A DNA stretch of 64,000 bases. Origin: Streptomyces sp. NBC_01237. GTDB lineage: Bacteria; Actinomycetota; Actinomycetes; Streptomycetales; Streptomycetaceae. Positions 8,364 to 16,519 of this stretch are shown here, one piece after another. The notes below the pieces were generated by a model. It was not told where the DNA came from. It made no database searches and worked only from the letters and a program-made list of their open reading frames with translations. The position numbers and the translations under genes were made by a program. Every line of letters begins with the position of its first letter. The stretch's first letter is position 1. The stretch is taken from positions 5,270,001-5,334,000 of the forward strand of contig NZ_CP108508.1 in the NCBI RefSeq assembly GCF_035917275.1, given 5' to 3'.

Positions 8364-9214
8364 AGGTCCCGTGCGATGTGGTGAATGAAGCTTCGCGACT
8401 CCTCGGGGGCCAGACCGACCTCCTGTGCGAAGTCGAGCTGCATCCGGTACCTGTGGAGATCGGCTTCCGCGTCCAGATGGGTGCCACCGAAAGGTGTGTC
8501 GATGTGCACGGTGTCCAACTGCGGTACCGGTCCGCCCGCGTACAGCACTGTCTGCGTGACTTCGACGAACTGTTCGCTCGCGAACGGAATCACGCGCACG
8601 GTGATGGCCGGGCGATCCGTTGCCTCAAGCAGGTGCTCCAGCTGTTCGCGGGCGACCTTGCGGCCGCCGACCCGCATGCGCAGGCTGGCCTCGTGCACGA
8701 TGGCCTCGAACTCGGGTGGCTCGTCGCGGTCGAGCACCGACTGTCTCCGCATGCGGTGTTCGACCCGGGCTGTCACTTCGTCCGCGGGCAGCTTGGGGAG
8801 CACCCCGTCGAACAGGGCCCGTGAGTAGTCCGGGGTCTGAAGCAGCCCCGGCAGCGTCACCGACTGGAGACACCGCATGTAGCGCGCATGGTGCTCAAGC
8901 TCTGCGATGTTCAGGAATCCGGGTGCGAGCACGCCCCGGTACTCGTCCCACCAGAACTGGCCCCGGTGCTCTCGGGATATCGCGCACAACGCGTCGATCA
9001 GCGCCTCTTCGTCGCAGGCGTAGAAACTCGCGAGCCGACGGATCCGCTCCTCGCCGATGCCGCTGCGTCCCGCTTCGATGTGGCTGATCCTGGCCTGGTC
9101 GGTGGAGATGCGCCCGGCTGCCTCGCGGGCGGTCGTGCCCGCACGTTCGCGGAGCTTGCGCAGTTCACTGCCCAAGCGGGCCTGGCGCGCGGTCGGGTTG
9201 TCCCTCGGTGGCAT
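8360..9214 (-). CDS. XRE family helix-turn-helix regulator with DUF5753
   Basis: DNA-binding regulator of 284 residues. Residues about 15-70 form an XRE helix-turn-helix (LGSELRKLRERAGTTAREAA, then STDQARISHIEAGR). The rest, from YRGVLAPGFLNIAELEHHA through HEASLRMRVGG and PFGGTHLDAEAD, is a DUF5753 ligand or partner domain. I chose the ATG at 9214 because GGAAGG lies a few bases upstream. With the DUF397 gene overlapping its end and the HATPase gene divergent, it forms the typical streptomycete WhiJ/AbaA-like triplet linked to development and secondary metabolism. The target genes are unknown. Confidence 0.88.
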   Translation of the reverse strand: MPPRDNPTARQARLGSELRKLRERAGTTAREAAGRISTDQARISHIEAGRSGIGEERIRRLASFYACDEEALIDALCAISREHRGQFWWDEYRGVLAPGFLNIAELEHHARYMRCLQSVTLPGLLQTPDYSRALFDGVLPKLPADEVTARVEHRMRRQSVLDRDEPPEFEAIVHEASLRMRVGGRKVAREQLEHLLEATDRPAITVRVIPFASEQFVEVTQTVLYAGGPVPQLDTVHIDTPFGGTHLDAEADLHRYRMQLDFAQEVGLAPEESRSFIHHIARDL

Positions 9215-9434
9215 GTCACCTTCCCTGTTGGCGTGTGCAGTCTCGCAGGGCCCTCGCCGGTATGCGACGCGTTCACTCCTGGGCGTGAACGCAAGAGGTG
9301 CAGCCTCGCGCCGGTGCATTTATTGACCCTACCGTTCCCTCGTGTCGCACAGCGCGCCCTGGTGATTTAAGTACAGCCACCCGCAGGCGAGTTGACGCCA
9401 CCTCGGAGACCCGCTCACGTAGGGAGACCTCGTC

Positions 9435-9878
9435 ATGACCTCCGTAACCGCTCCGCCTCCCCCCACCCCGTACCTCCCCCAACGCGGCGAGCGTTACCGG
9501 CTCATCGCGCCGAACACCCCCACCGCACCCCGGATCGCGCGGGACTTCGTGGGCGCCGTGCTGCGTACCACCGCGCATCGGGGGCTCGCGGACGACGCCC
9601 GGTTGTGTGTGAGCGAGGTGGTGTCCAACGCGCACTGCCACACGCGGTCGGTGCGTATCCGGGTGGATGTCACGGTGAACCGGCGGCAGGTCATGGTCTA
9701 CGTGACCGACGACGAGCCCGGACCGCTGCCGAAGCCGGGTACCGATCCGCACGCGGAGCGCGGCCGGGGGCTTCTCATCGTGGACAGCCTGGCCGGGCGG
9801 TGGGGGACCACCACGCACGGCGGGGGTGCGCCGCACGCGAAGACGGTCTGGTTCGTCCTGGTCGAACCGGGGGCGTGA
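9435..9878 (+). CDS. HATPase-domain ATP-binding protein, anti-sigma-factor-like
   Basis: Protein of 147 residues made of one GHKL-type ATPase domain of the RsbW/SpoIIAB class. The N-box helix reads DDARLCVSEVVSNAHCHT, and the G1/G2 boxes appear as VTDDEPG and GRGLLIVDSLAGRWG. A GGGAG site precedes the ATG. It is transcribed away from the XRE/DUF397 pair, an arrangement frequent in streptomycetes. Such proteins may phosphorylate anti-anti-sigma partners or simply bind ATP as part of the regulatory triplet. No cognate sigma factor or antagonist is encoded next to it, so the partner is unknown. Confidence 0.85.
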   Translation: MTSVTAPPPPTPYLPQRGERYRLIAPNTPTAPRIARDFVGAVLRTTAHRGLADDARLCVSEVVSNAHCHTRSVRIRVDVTVNRRQVMVYVTDDEPGPLPKPGTDPHAERGRGLLIVDSLAGRWGTTTHGGGAPHAKTVWFVLVEPGA

Positions 9879-10046
9879 TGGATTCGAACAGGGGGCGGGC
9901 CGAGGAATGGCGGGATCGTGATGGTCCCTGACGTATCGACGGAACGGCCCCGCGCCCCCTCGCCGGGTCCCACCCGCGCGGATGGCCGTTCGGGACCGTT
10001 TCCCGACCGAAAGAGACGCGCCAAGCCCGCATTCCGGCGGGATAAA

Positions 10047-10088
10047 CACACCACGCCGGGTTCCTACCTGGAGGGGTGACGTGGTGTG
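10047..10088. repeat. Inverted repeat in the 9879-10210 gap
   Basis: Arms CACACCACG and CGTGGTGTG (9 bp, perfect) flank a 24-base loop carrying GGAGGGG. The gap otherwise holds the leader of the lipase-like gene. The structure may be a regulatory leader hairpin or operator. It sits about 125 bases before the start I prefer. Confidence 0.4.
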
Positions 10089-10210
10089 GCGATCGCTTAT
10101 CCGGGCGCCGTACGTATGGCCATGATGTGCCGGTCTTCGCGCCCTCCGCGGTCACCGGGCCCGATTCCCTCGGGCTGCCGCGGCACGGGCGCAGACCGAG
10201 GAGCGACACT

Positions 10211-11431
10211 TTGTCCGGACAGCAGGGCGAGACGGCGGAGCAGAGCATCGGCGAGTTCACTCTCGCCGGTTCACCGGGTGCCACGCGCACGACCGTGGCA
10301 CAGGCACCGCGGCCGGACGCGGAGTGGGAGCTGCCCGACGGCTTCGCCAACGTCTATTACGGCGAGAACAACAGCGGCATTCGGAAGCCGGTCCTCATGG
10401 CCGATGGCTTCAATCTGGGCAGGAGCGACCTCGACAGGCTCTACCTGGGTCTGGACGGGGACTTCGCTCTTCTCACCGAGCTGCGGCGGCGGGGCAGGGA
10501 CGTCATCCTGATCGGGTTCGACGACCGGGGCGCCTCGATCCTGGACAACGCCCGGACGGCGACCCACGCCATCCTCCGCACGACCGCCGAGCAGCAGGGC
10601 GACGCCACCCTGACCGTGGGCGGCTTCAGCATGGGCGGGATCGTCACCCGTTACGCGCTGGCCAGGATGGAGAGCGAGGGCATCGACCACCGTACGGAGC
10701 TCTACTTCTCCTACGACAGCCCGCACCGCGGTGCCGTGATCCCGATCGGGCTCCAGGCGTTCGCGCACTTCATTCCGGTCGCCAACAACTTCGCCCGGCA
10801 GATGAACAGTTCGGCCGCGCGGCAGATGCTGTGGCGGCACTACGACAACGAGAGCGGCACGGTCCGGGTCGACCCGGAGCGCGAGAAGTTCCTGGACGCG
10901 CTGATGGAGGTGGGCGGGTGGCCGATGCGGCCGCGCAGGATCGCCGTGGCCAACGGCCGGGGCGACGGCACGGGCCTCGATGTCCCGCCCGGCCAGGTGG
11001 CCCTGGCGAGCACCGGGAAGCTGGTCTACCCGGGCACCACGTTCTTCACTCAGGCCGAGGGGCACGAGGTGGTCGTCGCGGAGCTGAAGCGCCTCTTCCC
11101 GAGGGGCGGGAAGACGATTCGGACCAGCGGCTTCCCGGCGCTCGACGGAGCACCGGGCGGCTCGCTGGACTCGTACGGGATCCTCGGCGGCATGCTGAAG
11201 AGGTTCGGTGCGACCGTGGACCTGCGCCACGCCGACGTCTGTTTCGTCCCGTCCGTCAGCGCGGTCGCCGTCCGTGACCTCGACCAGCCGGAGGATCTGT
11301 ACGCGAGCATCGACCGGATGGCTCCGCAGGAGAGCGAACTCGACGAGTTCCTGTGCTCCTCGGAGACCACCGGGCACACCGCGATCACCCAGGAGCTGTG
11401 CACCTGGCTGCTGGACCGGCTGCCGAACTGA
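10211..11431 (+). CDS. Alpha/beta-hydrolase, lipase/esterase-like
   Basis: Hydrolase of about 406 residues. The nucleophile elbow is GGFSMGGIVTRYALARM (GxSxG serine), preceded by RGRDVILIGFDDRG and followed by ELYFSYDSPHRGAVIPIGLQ, a pattern of cytosolic or secreted lipase-like and PGAP1-like proteins. I prefer the TTG at 10211: GAGGAG lies 7 bases upstream and the 45 residues before it in the open frame are Arg/Pro-rich and uncharacteristic. A GTG at 10076 is the alternative. No signal peptide is evident. It ends tail to tail with the helicase gene. The substrate is unknown. Confidence 0.7.
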   Translation: MSGQQGETAEQSIGEFTLAGSPGATRTTVAQAPRPDAEWELPDGFANVYYGENNSGIRKPVLMADGFNLGRSDLDRLYLGLDGDFALLTELRRRGRDVILIGFDDRGASILDNARTATHAILRTTAEQQGDATLTVGGFSMGGIVTRYALARMESEGIDHRTELYFSYDSPHRGAVIPIGLQAFAHFIPVANNFARQMNSSAARQMLWRHYDNESGTVRVDPEREKFLDALMEVGGWPMRPRRIAVANGRGDGTGLDVPPGQVALASTGKLVYPGTTFFTQAEGHEVVVAELKRLFPRGGKTIRTSGFPALDGAPGGSLDSYGILGGMLKRFGATVDLRHADVCFVPSVSAVAVRDLDQPEDLYASIDRMAPQESELDEFLCSSETTGHTAITQELCTWLLDRLPN

Positions 11432-11436
11432 CCGCC

Positions 11437-11472
11437 GGGGGCTGTCAGCCGGCCGACCGGCCGGCAGCCCCC
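11437..11472. terminator. Shared terminator between convergent genes
   Basis: GGGGGCTG and CAGCCCCC pair at the ends, with an inner GCCGG/CCGGC stem. It overlaps the last codons of the helicase gene and follows the hydrolase stop by 5 bases, so it can act in both directions. Confidence 0.55.
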
Positions 11473-13700
11473 ACCTCCTCCAGTCCGCCGAGCGCCGCGG
11501 GCAGATCGACGGTGTGCAGTACCCCGAGGCGCTGGGTGGCGCGGGTCAGCGCGACGTACAGATCACTCACCTGGTACGCGTCCGGTTCCACGACCAGCAC
11601 CGTGTCGAACTCCAGGCCCTTCGCCTGCCGCGCGTCCAGCAGCACCACGTCCCGGGTGAGGTCGGGCGCGGGCCCGTGACCCGCGTCCGGCAGTTCCGCG
11701 AGGAGCGACGGGTGCAGTGCCGCCGGGGCGACGACCGCGACCCGCCCGCCGTCCCGTGCCGCCGCGGCCTCCCGTGCCACCGCGGTGGCCAGGCCGTCCG
11801 CGGTGACCCGCAGTGCCCAGGGCCGCACCCCGGTCGACCGCACCGAGCCGGGCGGCTCGAACGACGGGTCGTGCGCCCGCAGGAACCCGGCCGCCACCTC
11901 CATGATCTCGGCGGGCGTCCGGTAGTTGACCCCCAGCCGTACGTGTTCCCAGCGGTCGCCCACGTACGGTTCCAGGATGCGTTCCCAGGAGCCGAGGCCC
12001 GCCGCGTCGGCGGTCTGCGCCGGGTCCCCGACGAGCGTCATCGAGCGCGTCGGGATGCGCCGCATCAGCAGCCGCCAGGCCATCGCGGACAGCTCCTGCG
12101 CCTCGTCCACGACGATGTGGCCGAACGCCCAGGTCCGGTCGGCCGCCGCCCGCTCGGCCGCGCTGCGCAGGTCGGCCTCCTCGTGGCGCTCGGCCATCCG
12201 TTCGGCGTCGATGATGTTGTGCGCCGCGAGGATCTCGGACTCCTCGTCCTCGAACTCGTACGTCTCCGAGCCCGCGGACAGCTCCAGCACGCCCTGGGCG
12301 TACGCGATCCGCTCCTGGCGCTCGGCCTCGGCCGCGGCACGGGCCGCGCTGTCGTCCTCGCCCAGCAGTTCGGCGGCCTCGTCCAGGAGCGGTACGTCGG
12401 CCTCGGTCCACGCCCCGCCCTGCCGCCGGATCAGCCCGGCCGGCCCGTCGTCGAGGTGGACCGGATCGGCGAGGAAGTCCGCGACGAACTCCTGCGGGGT
12501 GAGCTGTGGCCACAGCTCCTCGACGGCCGCGTGGACCTCCCGGCTCATCGCGATCTCCTTGCCCATCTGGGCGATGTCGTCGGGCCCCAGCAGATTGGGC
12601 CCGCCGAACGGGTCGGCGCCGATCCGTTCGGTCAGTTGCGCCGTGAGCGCGTCGATGATGTGGAAGGCGAAGACGGGTCTGGCCAGGTTGTGCGGCAGCC
12701 CGCTCTCGCGCGCCCGCCACCGGGCGTCCTCGGCCATGGCCCGGTCCAGCTGGAGCGTCCCGTAGCCGTCGTGCTCGATCTCCGTCGCCCGCTCGGGCAC
12801 GGTCTGCCGCTCCCGCAGCGCCTTCGCCAGCACATCGGCCATCGCGGCGCGCCCCTTGACCTCGGCGGCGGCCGGACTGTCGGTGCCGGTGGCGCGCACA
12901 CCGGGGAAGAGCTCGCCGAGGGTGGCCAGCAGCACGCCGGTCTCGCCCAGGGACGGCAGTACGTCGCCGATGTAGCTCAGGAAGGCCGGGTTCGGGCCGA
13001 CGATCAGCACGGCGCGACGGGCCAGCAGTTCCCGGTGCTCGTACAGCAGGAACGCCGCACGGTGCAGCGCGACGACGGTCTTGCCGGTGCCGGGTCCGCC
13101 CTCGACAACCATGACGCCCTGGTGGGGCGCCCGGATGATGCGGTCCTGCTCGGCCTGGATGGTCCGGACGATGTCGTGCATCCGTCCCGTGCGGGCCGCG
13201 TCCAGCGCGGCCAGCAGGACCTCATCGGCGTCCGCTCCTTCGTGGCCGGTGCGGGTGGGGTCCCCGAGGTCCATCAGCTCGTCGTGGAGCGCGGTGACGG
13301 TGCGCCCCTCGGTGGTGATGTGCCGCCTGCGCCGCAGGCCCATCGGGGAATGACCGGTCGCCAGATAGAAGGGACGCGCCACGTCCGCCCGCCAGTCGAT
13401 CACCAGGGGCGTACGGGAGGGATCGTCCTGCCGAATTCCGATACGCCCGATGTGGTGCGCCCGGCCGTCCCGGAAGTCGATGCGACCGAAACAGAGACCG
13501 TTCTCTCCCGAGTGGAGCGCGCTGAGCAGCCCGGACTGCTCCGCCACCAGCACATCCCGCTCCAGCCGGGCCTGGAAACCGGTCCCGACCTGCACCAGCG
13601 CGTCGCGCACCGACTCCTCGGCCTGCTCCCTGAGCTGATCGAGCCGGGCATAGAGGTCGGTGATGAATTGCTGTTCCTGCCGCATTTCCTCGGTTGACAA
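11445..13700 (-). CDS. helR: HelD-family RNA polymerase-associated ATPase (HelR type)
   Basis: Superfamily 1 ATPase of about 751 residues, probably removing stalled or drug-bound RNA polymerase from DNA as HelD/HelR proteins do. Visible features: an N-terminal antiparallel coiled-coil region (LDQLREQAEESVRDALV), Walker A VVEGGPGTGKTVVALHRAA, HIVVDEAQELSAM as the Walker B region, SMTLVGDPAQTAD, and a final ARQAKGLEFDTVLVVEPDAY with ALTRATQRL. I prefer the TTG at 13700, with AGGAG 5 bases upstream. The ATG at 13766 adds 22 residues (including HEEELFLQNH) but lacks a ribosome site and overlaps a structured RNA-like region. I saw no rifamycin-associated element upstream, so drug-induction is unsupported. 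Confidence 0.82.
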   Translation of the reverse strand: MSTEEMRQEQQFITDLYARLDQLREQAEESVRDALVQVGTGFQARLERDVLVAEQSGLLSALHSGENGLCFGRIDFRDGRAHHIGRIGIRQDDPSRTPLVIDWRADVARPFYLATGHSPMGLRRRRHITTEGRTVTALHDELMDLGDPTRTGHEGADADEVLLAALDAARTGRMHDIVRTIQAEQDRIIRAPHQGVMVVEGGPGTGKTVVALHRAAFLLYEHRELLARRAVLIVGPNPAFLSYIGDVLPSLGETGVLLATLGELFPGVRATGTDSPAAAEVKGRAAMADVLAKALRERQTVPERATEIEHDGYGTLQLDRAMAEDARWRARESGLPHNLARPVFAFHIIDALTAQLTERIGADPFGGPNLLGPDDIAQMGKEIAMSREVHAAVEELWPQLTPQEFVADFLADPVHLDDGPAGLIRRQGGAWTEADVPLLDEAAELLGEDDSAARAAAEAERQERIAYAQGVLELSAGSETYEFEDEESEILAAHNIIDAERMAERHEEADLRSAAERAAADRTWAFGHIVVDEAQELSAMAWRLLMRRIPTRSMTLVGDPAQTADAAGLGSWERILEPYVGDRWEHVRLGVNYRTPAEIMEVAAGFLRAHDPSFEPPGSVRSTGVRPWALRVTADGLATAVAREAAAARDGGRVAVVAPAALHPSLLAELPDAGHGPAPDLTRDVVLLDARQAKGLEFDTVLVVEPDAYQVSDLYVALTRATQRLGVLHTVDLPAALGGLEEVGAAGRSAG

Positions 13701-13723
13701 TTCGACTCCTGACGCGATATGGT
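13694..13723 (+). promoter_or_regulatory. Sigma-70-like promoter reading away from helR
   Basis: TTGACA at 13694-13699 is followed after 18 bases by TATGGT at 13718-13723, a good housekeeping match. It overlaps the helR start codon on the other strand and points into the structured region ending in a U-tract hairpin. Confidence 0.5.
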
Positions 13724-13729
13724 TCTGTA

Positions 13730-13825
13730 AGAAGAGTTCTTCTTCATGTCCTTTCCGCAAAGACATGAAGGATTGAATATACGCAGGACCAAGCCTCGGA
13801 CGCCAATTCGTCCGGGGCTTTTTTG
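13730..13825 (+). ncRNA. Candidate small RNA antisense to the helR leader
   Basis: The predicted transcript starts near 13730, is about 95 nt long and holds three consecutive hairpins. These are AAGAA/TTCTT at 13729-13741, CATGTC/GACATG with an added TTT/AAA pairing at 13745-13767, and the terminator hairpin at 13791-13820 followed by six T. The segment is much richer in A/T than its surroundings. It overlaps the upstream start region of helR on the opposite strand, so it could base-pair with the helR leader. Promoter, hairpins and terminator are seen; transcription is inference. An alternative is that the hairpins belong to the helR leader itself. Confidence 0.45.
13791..13824 (+). terminator. 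Intrinsic terminator with U-tract
   Basis: A 12-bp stem (AAGCCTCGGACG with CGTCCGGGGCTT, one G-T wobble), a 6-base loop and six T residues. Such canonical terminators are uncommon in streptomycetes. Its orientation implies a plus-strand transcript although no plus-strand protein gene lies just upstream. Confidence 0.7.
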
Positions 13826-14062
13826 TCTGGGGTGCGTACGGGTCAGCCGGAGGACAGGTCCCGGCGGGCCGCCCGGTCCGACGAGCCGAGCAGGACCGCG
13901 CCCGCCGGGGTGAGCGGGACCGTCCGAGCGGTGCGGTGAGGGGGAGTCGACGGGCCGGTCGAGGTGGGCGAGTTCGGCCAGGACGCGCGGTGCGGGGAAC
14001 AACGGACGCGGGGGCGCGCGCCCGGCCTCGTACGATCGGGGGCCGACGATCAAGGGGAGCCG

Positions 14063-14656
14063 ATGAACGGACAGCAGACGGTCGACCGGGCGCAGGCCCA
14101 CTGGCTCAACCCGCCGCCGGCGTCCGTCGGCCGGGGCACGGACCTGGTCGTGACCACCCGGGACCGCGGCGATTTCTGGCGCACCACCAGTTACGGCTTC
14201 GTGCACGACGACGGGCACGCCCTTCTCACGGACCTGCCCGGCGGATCGGCCGTCGAGGTGTCGTTCGTGGCGGACTTCGACACCCTGTACGACCAGGCGG
14301 GGGTCATGGTCCGGGTGGACGAACGGAACTGGATCAAGGCCGGGATCGAACTGACCGACGGGGTCCCGCATCTGGGGGCCGTGGTCACCCGCGAGGTCTC
14401 GGACTGGTCGATGGCGCCCGTCCCCGAATGGGCCGGGCGGCCGGTGACCGTACGGGCCAGCCGTGCCGGGGACGCGCTCACCGTGCGGGCGCGGTGCGAG
14501 GACGGGCCCTGGCGGATGGTCAGGCTCGCCCCGCTGGACCCCGGGGCGGCAGCGCTGGCCGGTCCGTTCTGCTGCTCGCCGCAGCGCGCGGGTCTGGAGG
14601 TCCGCTTCACCGGCTTCACCACGGGGCCCGCGGACAGGTCGCTGCACGAGGCATGA
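14063..14656 (+). CDS. DUF1349 domain protein
   Basis: Protein of 197 residues of the DUF1349 family, a concanavalin-like beta-sandwich fold related to carbohydrate-binding proteins. Recognisable parts are HWLNPPP near the start, TRDRGDFWRTTSYGFVHDDG, the core YDQAGVMVRVDERNWIKAGI and DGVPHLGAVVTREVSDWS. I chose the ATG at 14063 because AAGGGGAG lies just upstream. No signal peptide is present, so it acts inside the cell. Regulatory or sugar-binding roles have been suggested for relatives; none is established for this one. It stands alone before a strong bidirectional terminator. Confidence 0.85.
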   Translation: MNGQQTVDRAQAHWLNPPPASVGRGTDLVVTTRDRGDFWRTTSYGFVHDDGHALLTDLPGGSAVEVSFVADFDTLYDQAGVMVRVDERNWIKAGIELTDGVPHLGAVVTREVSDWSMAPVPEWAGRPVTVRASRAGDALTVRARCEDGPWRMVRLAPLDPGAAALAGPFCCSPQRAGLEVRFTGFTTGPADRSLHEA

Positions 14657-14690
14657 GCACCGGAGCGGGCGTGCCCCGTCCCGGACACGG

Positions 14691-14732
14691 CGAAGGGCCG
14701 TCGCTCCCGAGCGGGGGAGCGGCGGCCCTTCG
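14691..14732. terminator. Strong bidirectional terminator
   Basis: An 18-bp stem (14691-14708 with 14715-14732, one G-T wobble) and a 6-base loop lie between the convergent DUF1349 and NlpC/P60 genes. Confidence 0.75.
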
Positions 14733-14815
14733 GCGTGTCCGGCGGCGTCGGGTGGCGCCGGTGCCGGAACGCCCGTGAAGCGGAGAACGCCCGAGGAGTG
14801 GCGAACGCTTGTGAA

Positions 14816-15649
14816 TCAGAGAACGCGGACCGCGCCGGTCGGCATGTCGTAGTCCATGGAGCGCTGCACCGTACCGGTGTTGGAGTTCTGCGCGCCGACG
14901 AACTGGCCGCCGCCGATGTAGATCGCGACGTGGTACGCGCTGCCCGCGCTGCCCCAGTACAGGATGTCGCCCGGCTGGAGGTTGCTCAGCGAGACCTGGG
15001 TGCCGGCCGTCGACTGGCTCTGCGAGACGCGCGGCAGGTCGATGTTGACCGAACGGAACGCGGCCTGGACGAGGCCCGAGCAGTCCCACGAGTTGGGGCC
15101 GGTGCCACCGGGCACGTACGCGTCGCCGACCTGGGCCTTGGCGAAGGCGACCACGGCGGCCGCGGAGCCGGTGGCGCTCGACGAGGAGTACGAGGGCGAG
15201 GAGGAGGACGCGGAGGAGCCGGAGGAGCCCGTGGAGGCGCTGAGCGTCGTGCGCTCGGCGGTGCGGGAGGCGCGCTCGGCGGCCTCCGCCTTGGCCTTGG
15301 CGGCCGCCTCGGCCTTCTTCTTGGCCTCTGCCTTGCGTACGGCCTCGGCCTTGGCCTTCTTGGCCTTCTTCGCGGCGCTCTCGGCCGCGGCGTCCTCGTT
15401 GGCCTGCGTCTCCAGGTCGAGGGCGACCTGCTGCGTGGCCTGTGCGGAAGCGGCGACGGTCGTGGAGAGCCCGGAGGTGATGGTGGGCATCTCGATGGTC
15501 TGGGTCACCGGCTCGGCCTGGGCCGGGCCCGCGGCGCCTGCGACCGCGATGGTGCTGAGGACGCCACCGGCAACTCCGGCCCGCAGTGCCGTCTTCGAGG
15601 CACTCTGGCGGGGCTTCCGGTGGCTGGGTATGTGAGCGGTGAGGGACAT
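14816..15649 (-). CDS. Secreted NlpC/P60 cell-wall endopeptidase (C40)
   Basis: Exported peptidoglycan hydrolase of 277 residues. A signal peptide spans roughly residues 1-45 (SASKTALRAGVAGGVLSTIA, then an AQA cleavage site). A Lys/Ala/Glu-rich coiled coil follows at about 70-135, and a NlpC/P60 domain ends the protein. Catalytic residues are visible: Cys in NSWDCSGLVQAAF and His in SAYHVAIYIGGG. It would cut stem peptides in the cell wall. The ATG at 15649 starts the signal peptide, but no clear Shine-Dalgarno precedes it and the frame stays open back to 15799, so the start is uncertain. A similar gene lies before nuo in other streptomycetes. Confidence 0.87.
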   Translation of the reverse strand: MSLTAHIPSHRKPRQSASKTALRAGVAGGVLSTIAVAGAAGPAQAEPVTQTIEMPTITSGLSTTVAASAQATQQVALDLETQANEDAAAESAAKKAKKAKAEAVRKAEAKKKAEAAAKAKAEAAERASRTAERTTLSASTGSSGSSASSSSPSYSSSSATGSAAAVVAFAKAQVGDAYVPGGTGPNSWDCSGLVQAAFRSVNIDLPRVSQSQSTAGTQVSLSNLQPGDILYWGSAGSAYHVAIYIGGGQFVGAQNSNTGTVQRSMDYDMPTGAVRVL

Positions 15650-16278
15650 GAGTACTAGCGCTATCAGGGCTGTAGGGGTCCCATCAAGAAACGTGTGTTG
15701 CGACACAGTTACGTTCGGAATCTGTGAATCCGCTTTCTGAGCGCCTTTATTGACGCCGTAACGGGCAAACCGGGCATGCGTAATCAGGGCTGTGATCATT
15801 GGCTTTCGGCAATACGCCCGAATTGCCCGGCGCTTACCATCCGTTCACACCGATGGCCAAGCCCGCTGTATGGGGAGCGAGTCCGTTGTGGCGCAGGTCA
15901 CAGCATGACTCGGGCTCGATGGGCAACCGCGCGGACGCGCCACGAGTGCCGGAGTGGCTGGATCGGACCCCTGGGGTGAGATGACCTATTGATGCGTCAT
16001 GTCCGTTTGGTTCGGAGGGTGGTCGTCGCCCGACGGTGCCCCTCGCCGGCGGGCGGCGGGTGGGTGCGCGGCCGACGCGGAGCGGCCGCCCGGAAGATCG
16101 TGAATGCGTGCACATGTCCACATGGCTCCCCGTGATCCCCCCTTCCGGGTGAGCGCCAAGCGGGGTCGGTGCCTATATCACCCGGATCTGTCCATCGCCA
16201 ATTTGCTTGTAGGGGCTGTCCATTGATAGCGCGCCACTGCTTTGACCAGCGGTAACACCATCGAATGTCACGTCTCGT
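15650..16278. other. Long intergenic region before nuo, no gene seen
   Basis: This stretch holds the NlpC/P60 promoter and distal nuo upstream DNA. I looked for a c-di-AMP (ydaO) riboswitch ahead of the cell-wall hydrolase and did not find its conserved segments. Open frames here have no start signals. Confidence 0.4.
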
Positions 16279-16387
16279 GATCACTCGGCCGCTTCGCGTA
16301 CGAAGATCACCGCTCATCCGACTTCATGATCCTTCGTCAGGTGGTGGAGATCACAAAGGCGTTGTTGTACCCCGTGTCGCAGATCAC
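16279..16387. repeat. Cluster of four GATCAC motifs upstream of nuoA
   Basis: GATCAC occurs at 16279, 16305, 16349 and 16382, all on the plus strand, within 109 bases of the nuo upstream region. The first is part of GTGATCAC. They may be sites for an activator of nuo. Function is inferred only from clustering. Confidence 0.35.
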
Positions 16388-16400
16388 AGGATGGCAGGCA

Positions 16401-16406
16401 TAGGAT
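16401..16406 (+). promoter_or_regulatory. Candidate -10 element for the nuo operon
   Basis: TAGGAT matches a common streptomycete vegetative -10. No clear -35 is seen 17-18 bases upstream. The predicted start near 16413 puts the Rex-like site just downstream. Confidence 0.4.
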
Positions 16407-16422
16407 GCGGGGCAGTCGGGCT

Positions 16423-16438
16423 TGTGAACTGCCTCACA
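16423..16438. promoter_or_regulatory. Rex-type operator upstream of nuoA
   Basis: TGTGAACTGCCTCACA matches the Rex operator pattern TGTGAAC-NN-GTTCACA at 12 of 14 defined positions. It lies 82 bases before nuoA. Rex represses respiratory genes when NADH is low, and the nuo operon is a known Rex target in S. coelicolor. Rex itself is not encoded in this window. Confidence 0.75.
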
Positions 16439-16519
16439 TGTGCACGATCTTGGTGAGGTGGCGAGCCGGTTCGCCCGATGCGGTCCAACGGTCAAGGACG
16501 ACTGGAAGGAGCGAGGAGC

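Noticed and set aside
11208..13697. 829-codon plus-strand frame opposite helR
   Set aside because: Antisense shadow of helR; no motif and no ribosome binding site.
13701..14000. Rifamycin-associated element before helR
   Set aside because: Some helR genes carry this inverted repeat. The GC-rich repeat seen at 13791-13820 is a terminator with a U-tract on the other strand and does not match the element as I remember it.
15650..15799. N-terminal extension of the NlpC/P60 protein
   Set aside because: The frame is open, but the added 50 residues precede a good signal peptide. I kept the start at 15649, although its lack of a ribosome site leaves doubt.
15650..16200. c-di-AMP riboswitch ahead of the NlpC/P60 gene
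   Set aside because: Such riboswitches often precede streptomycete cell-wall hydrolases, but I could not find the conserved ydaO segments here.
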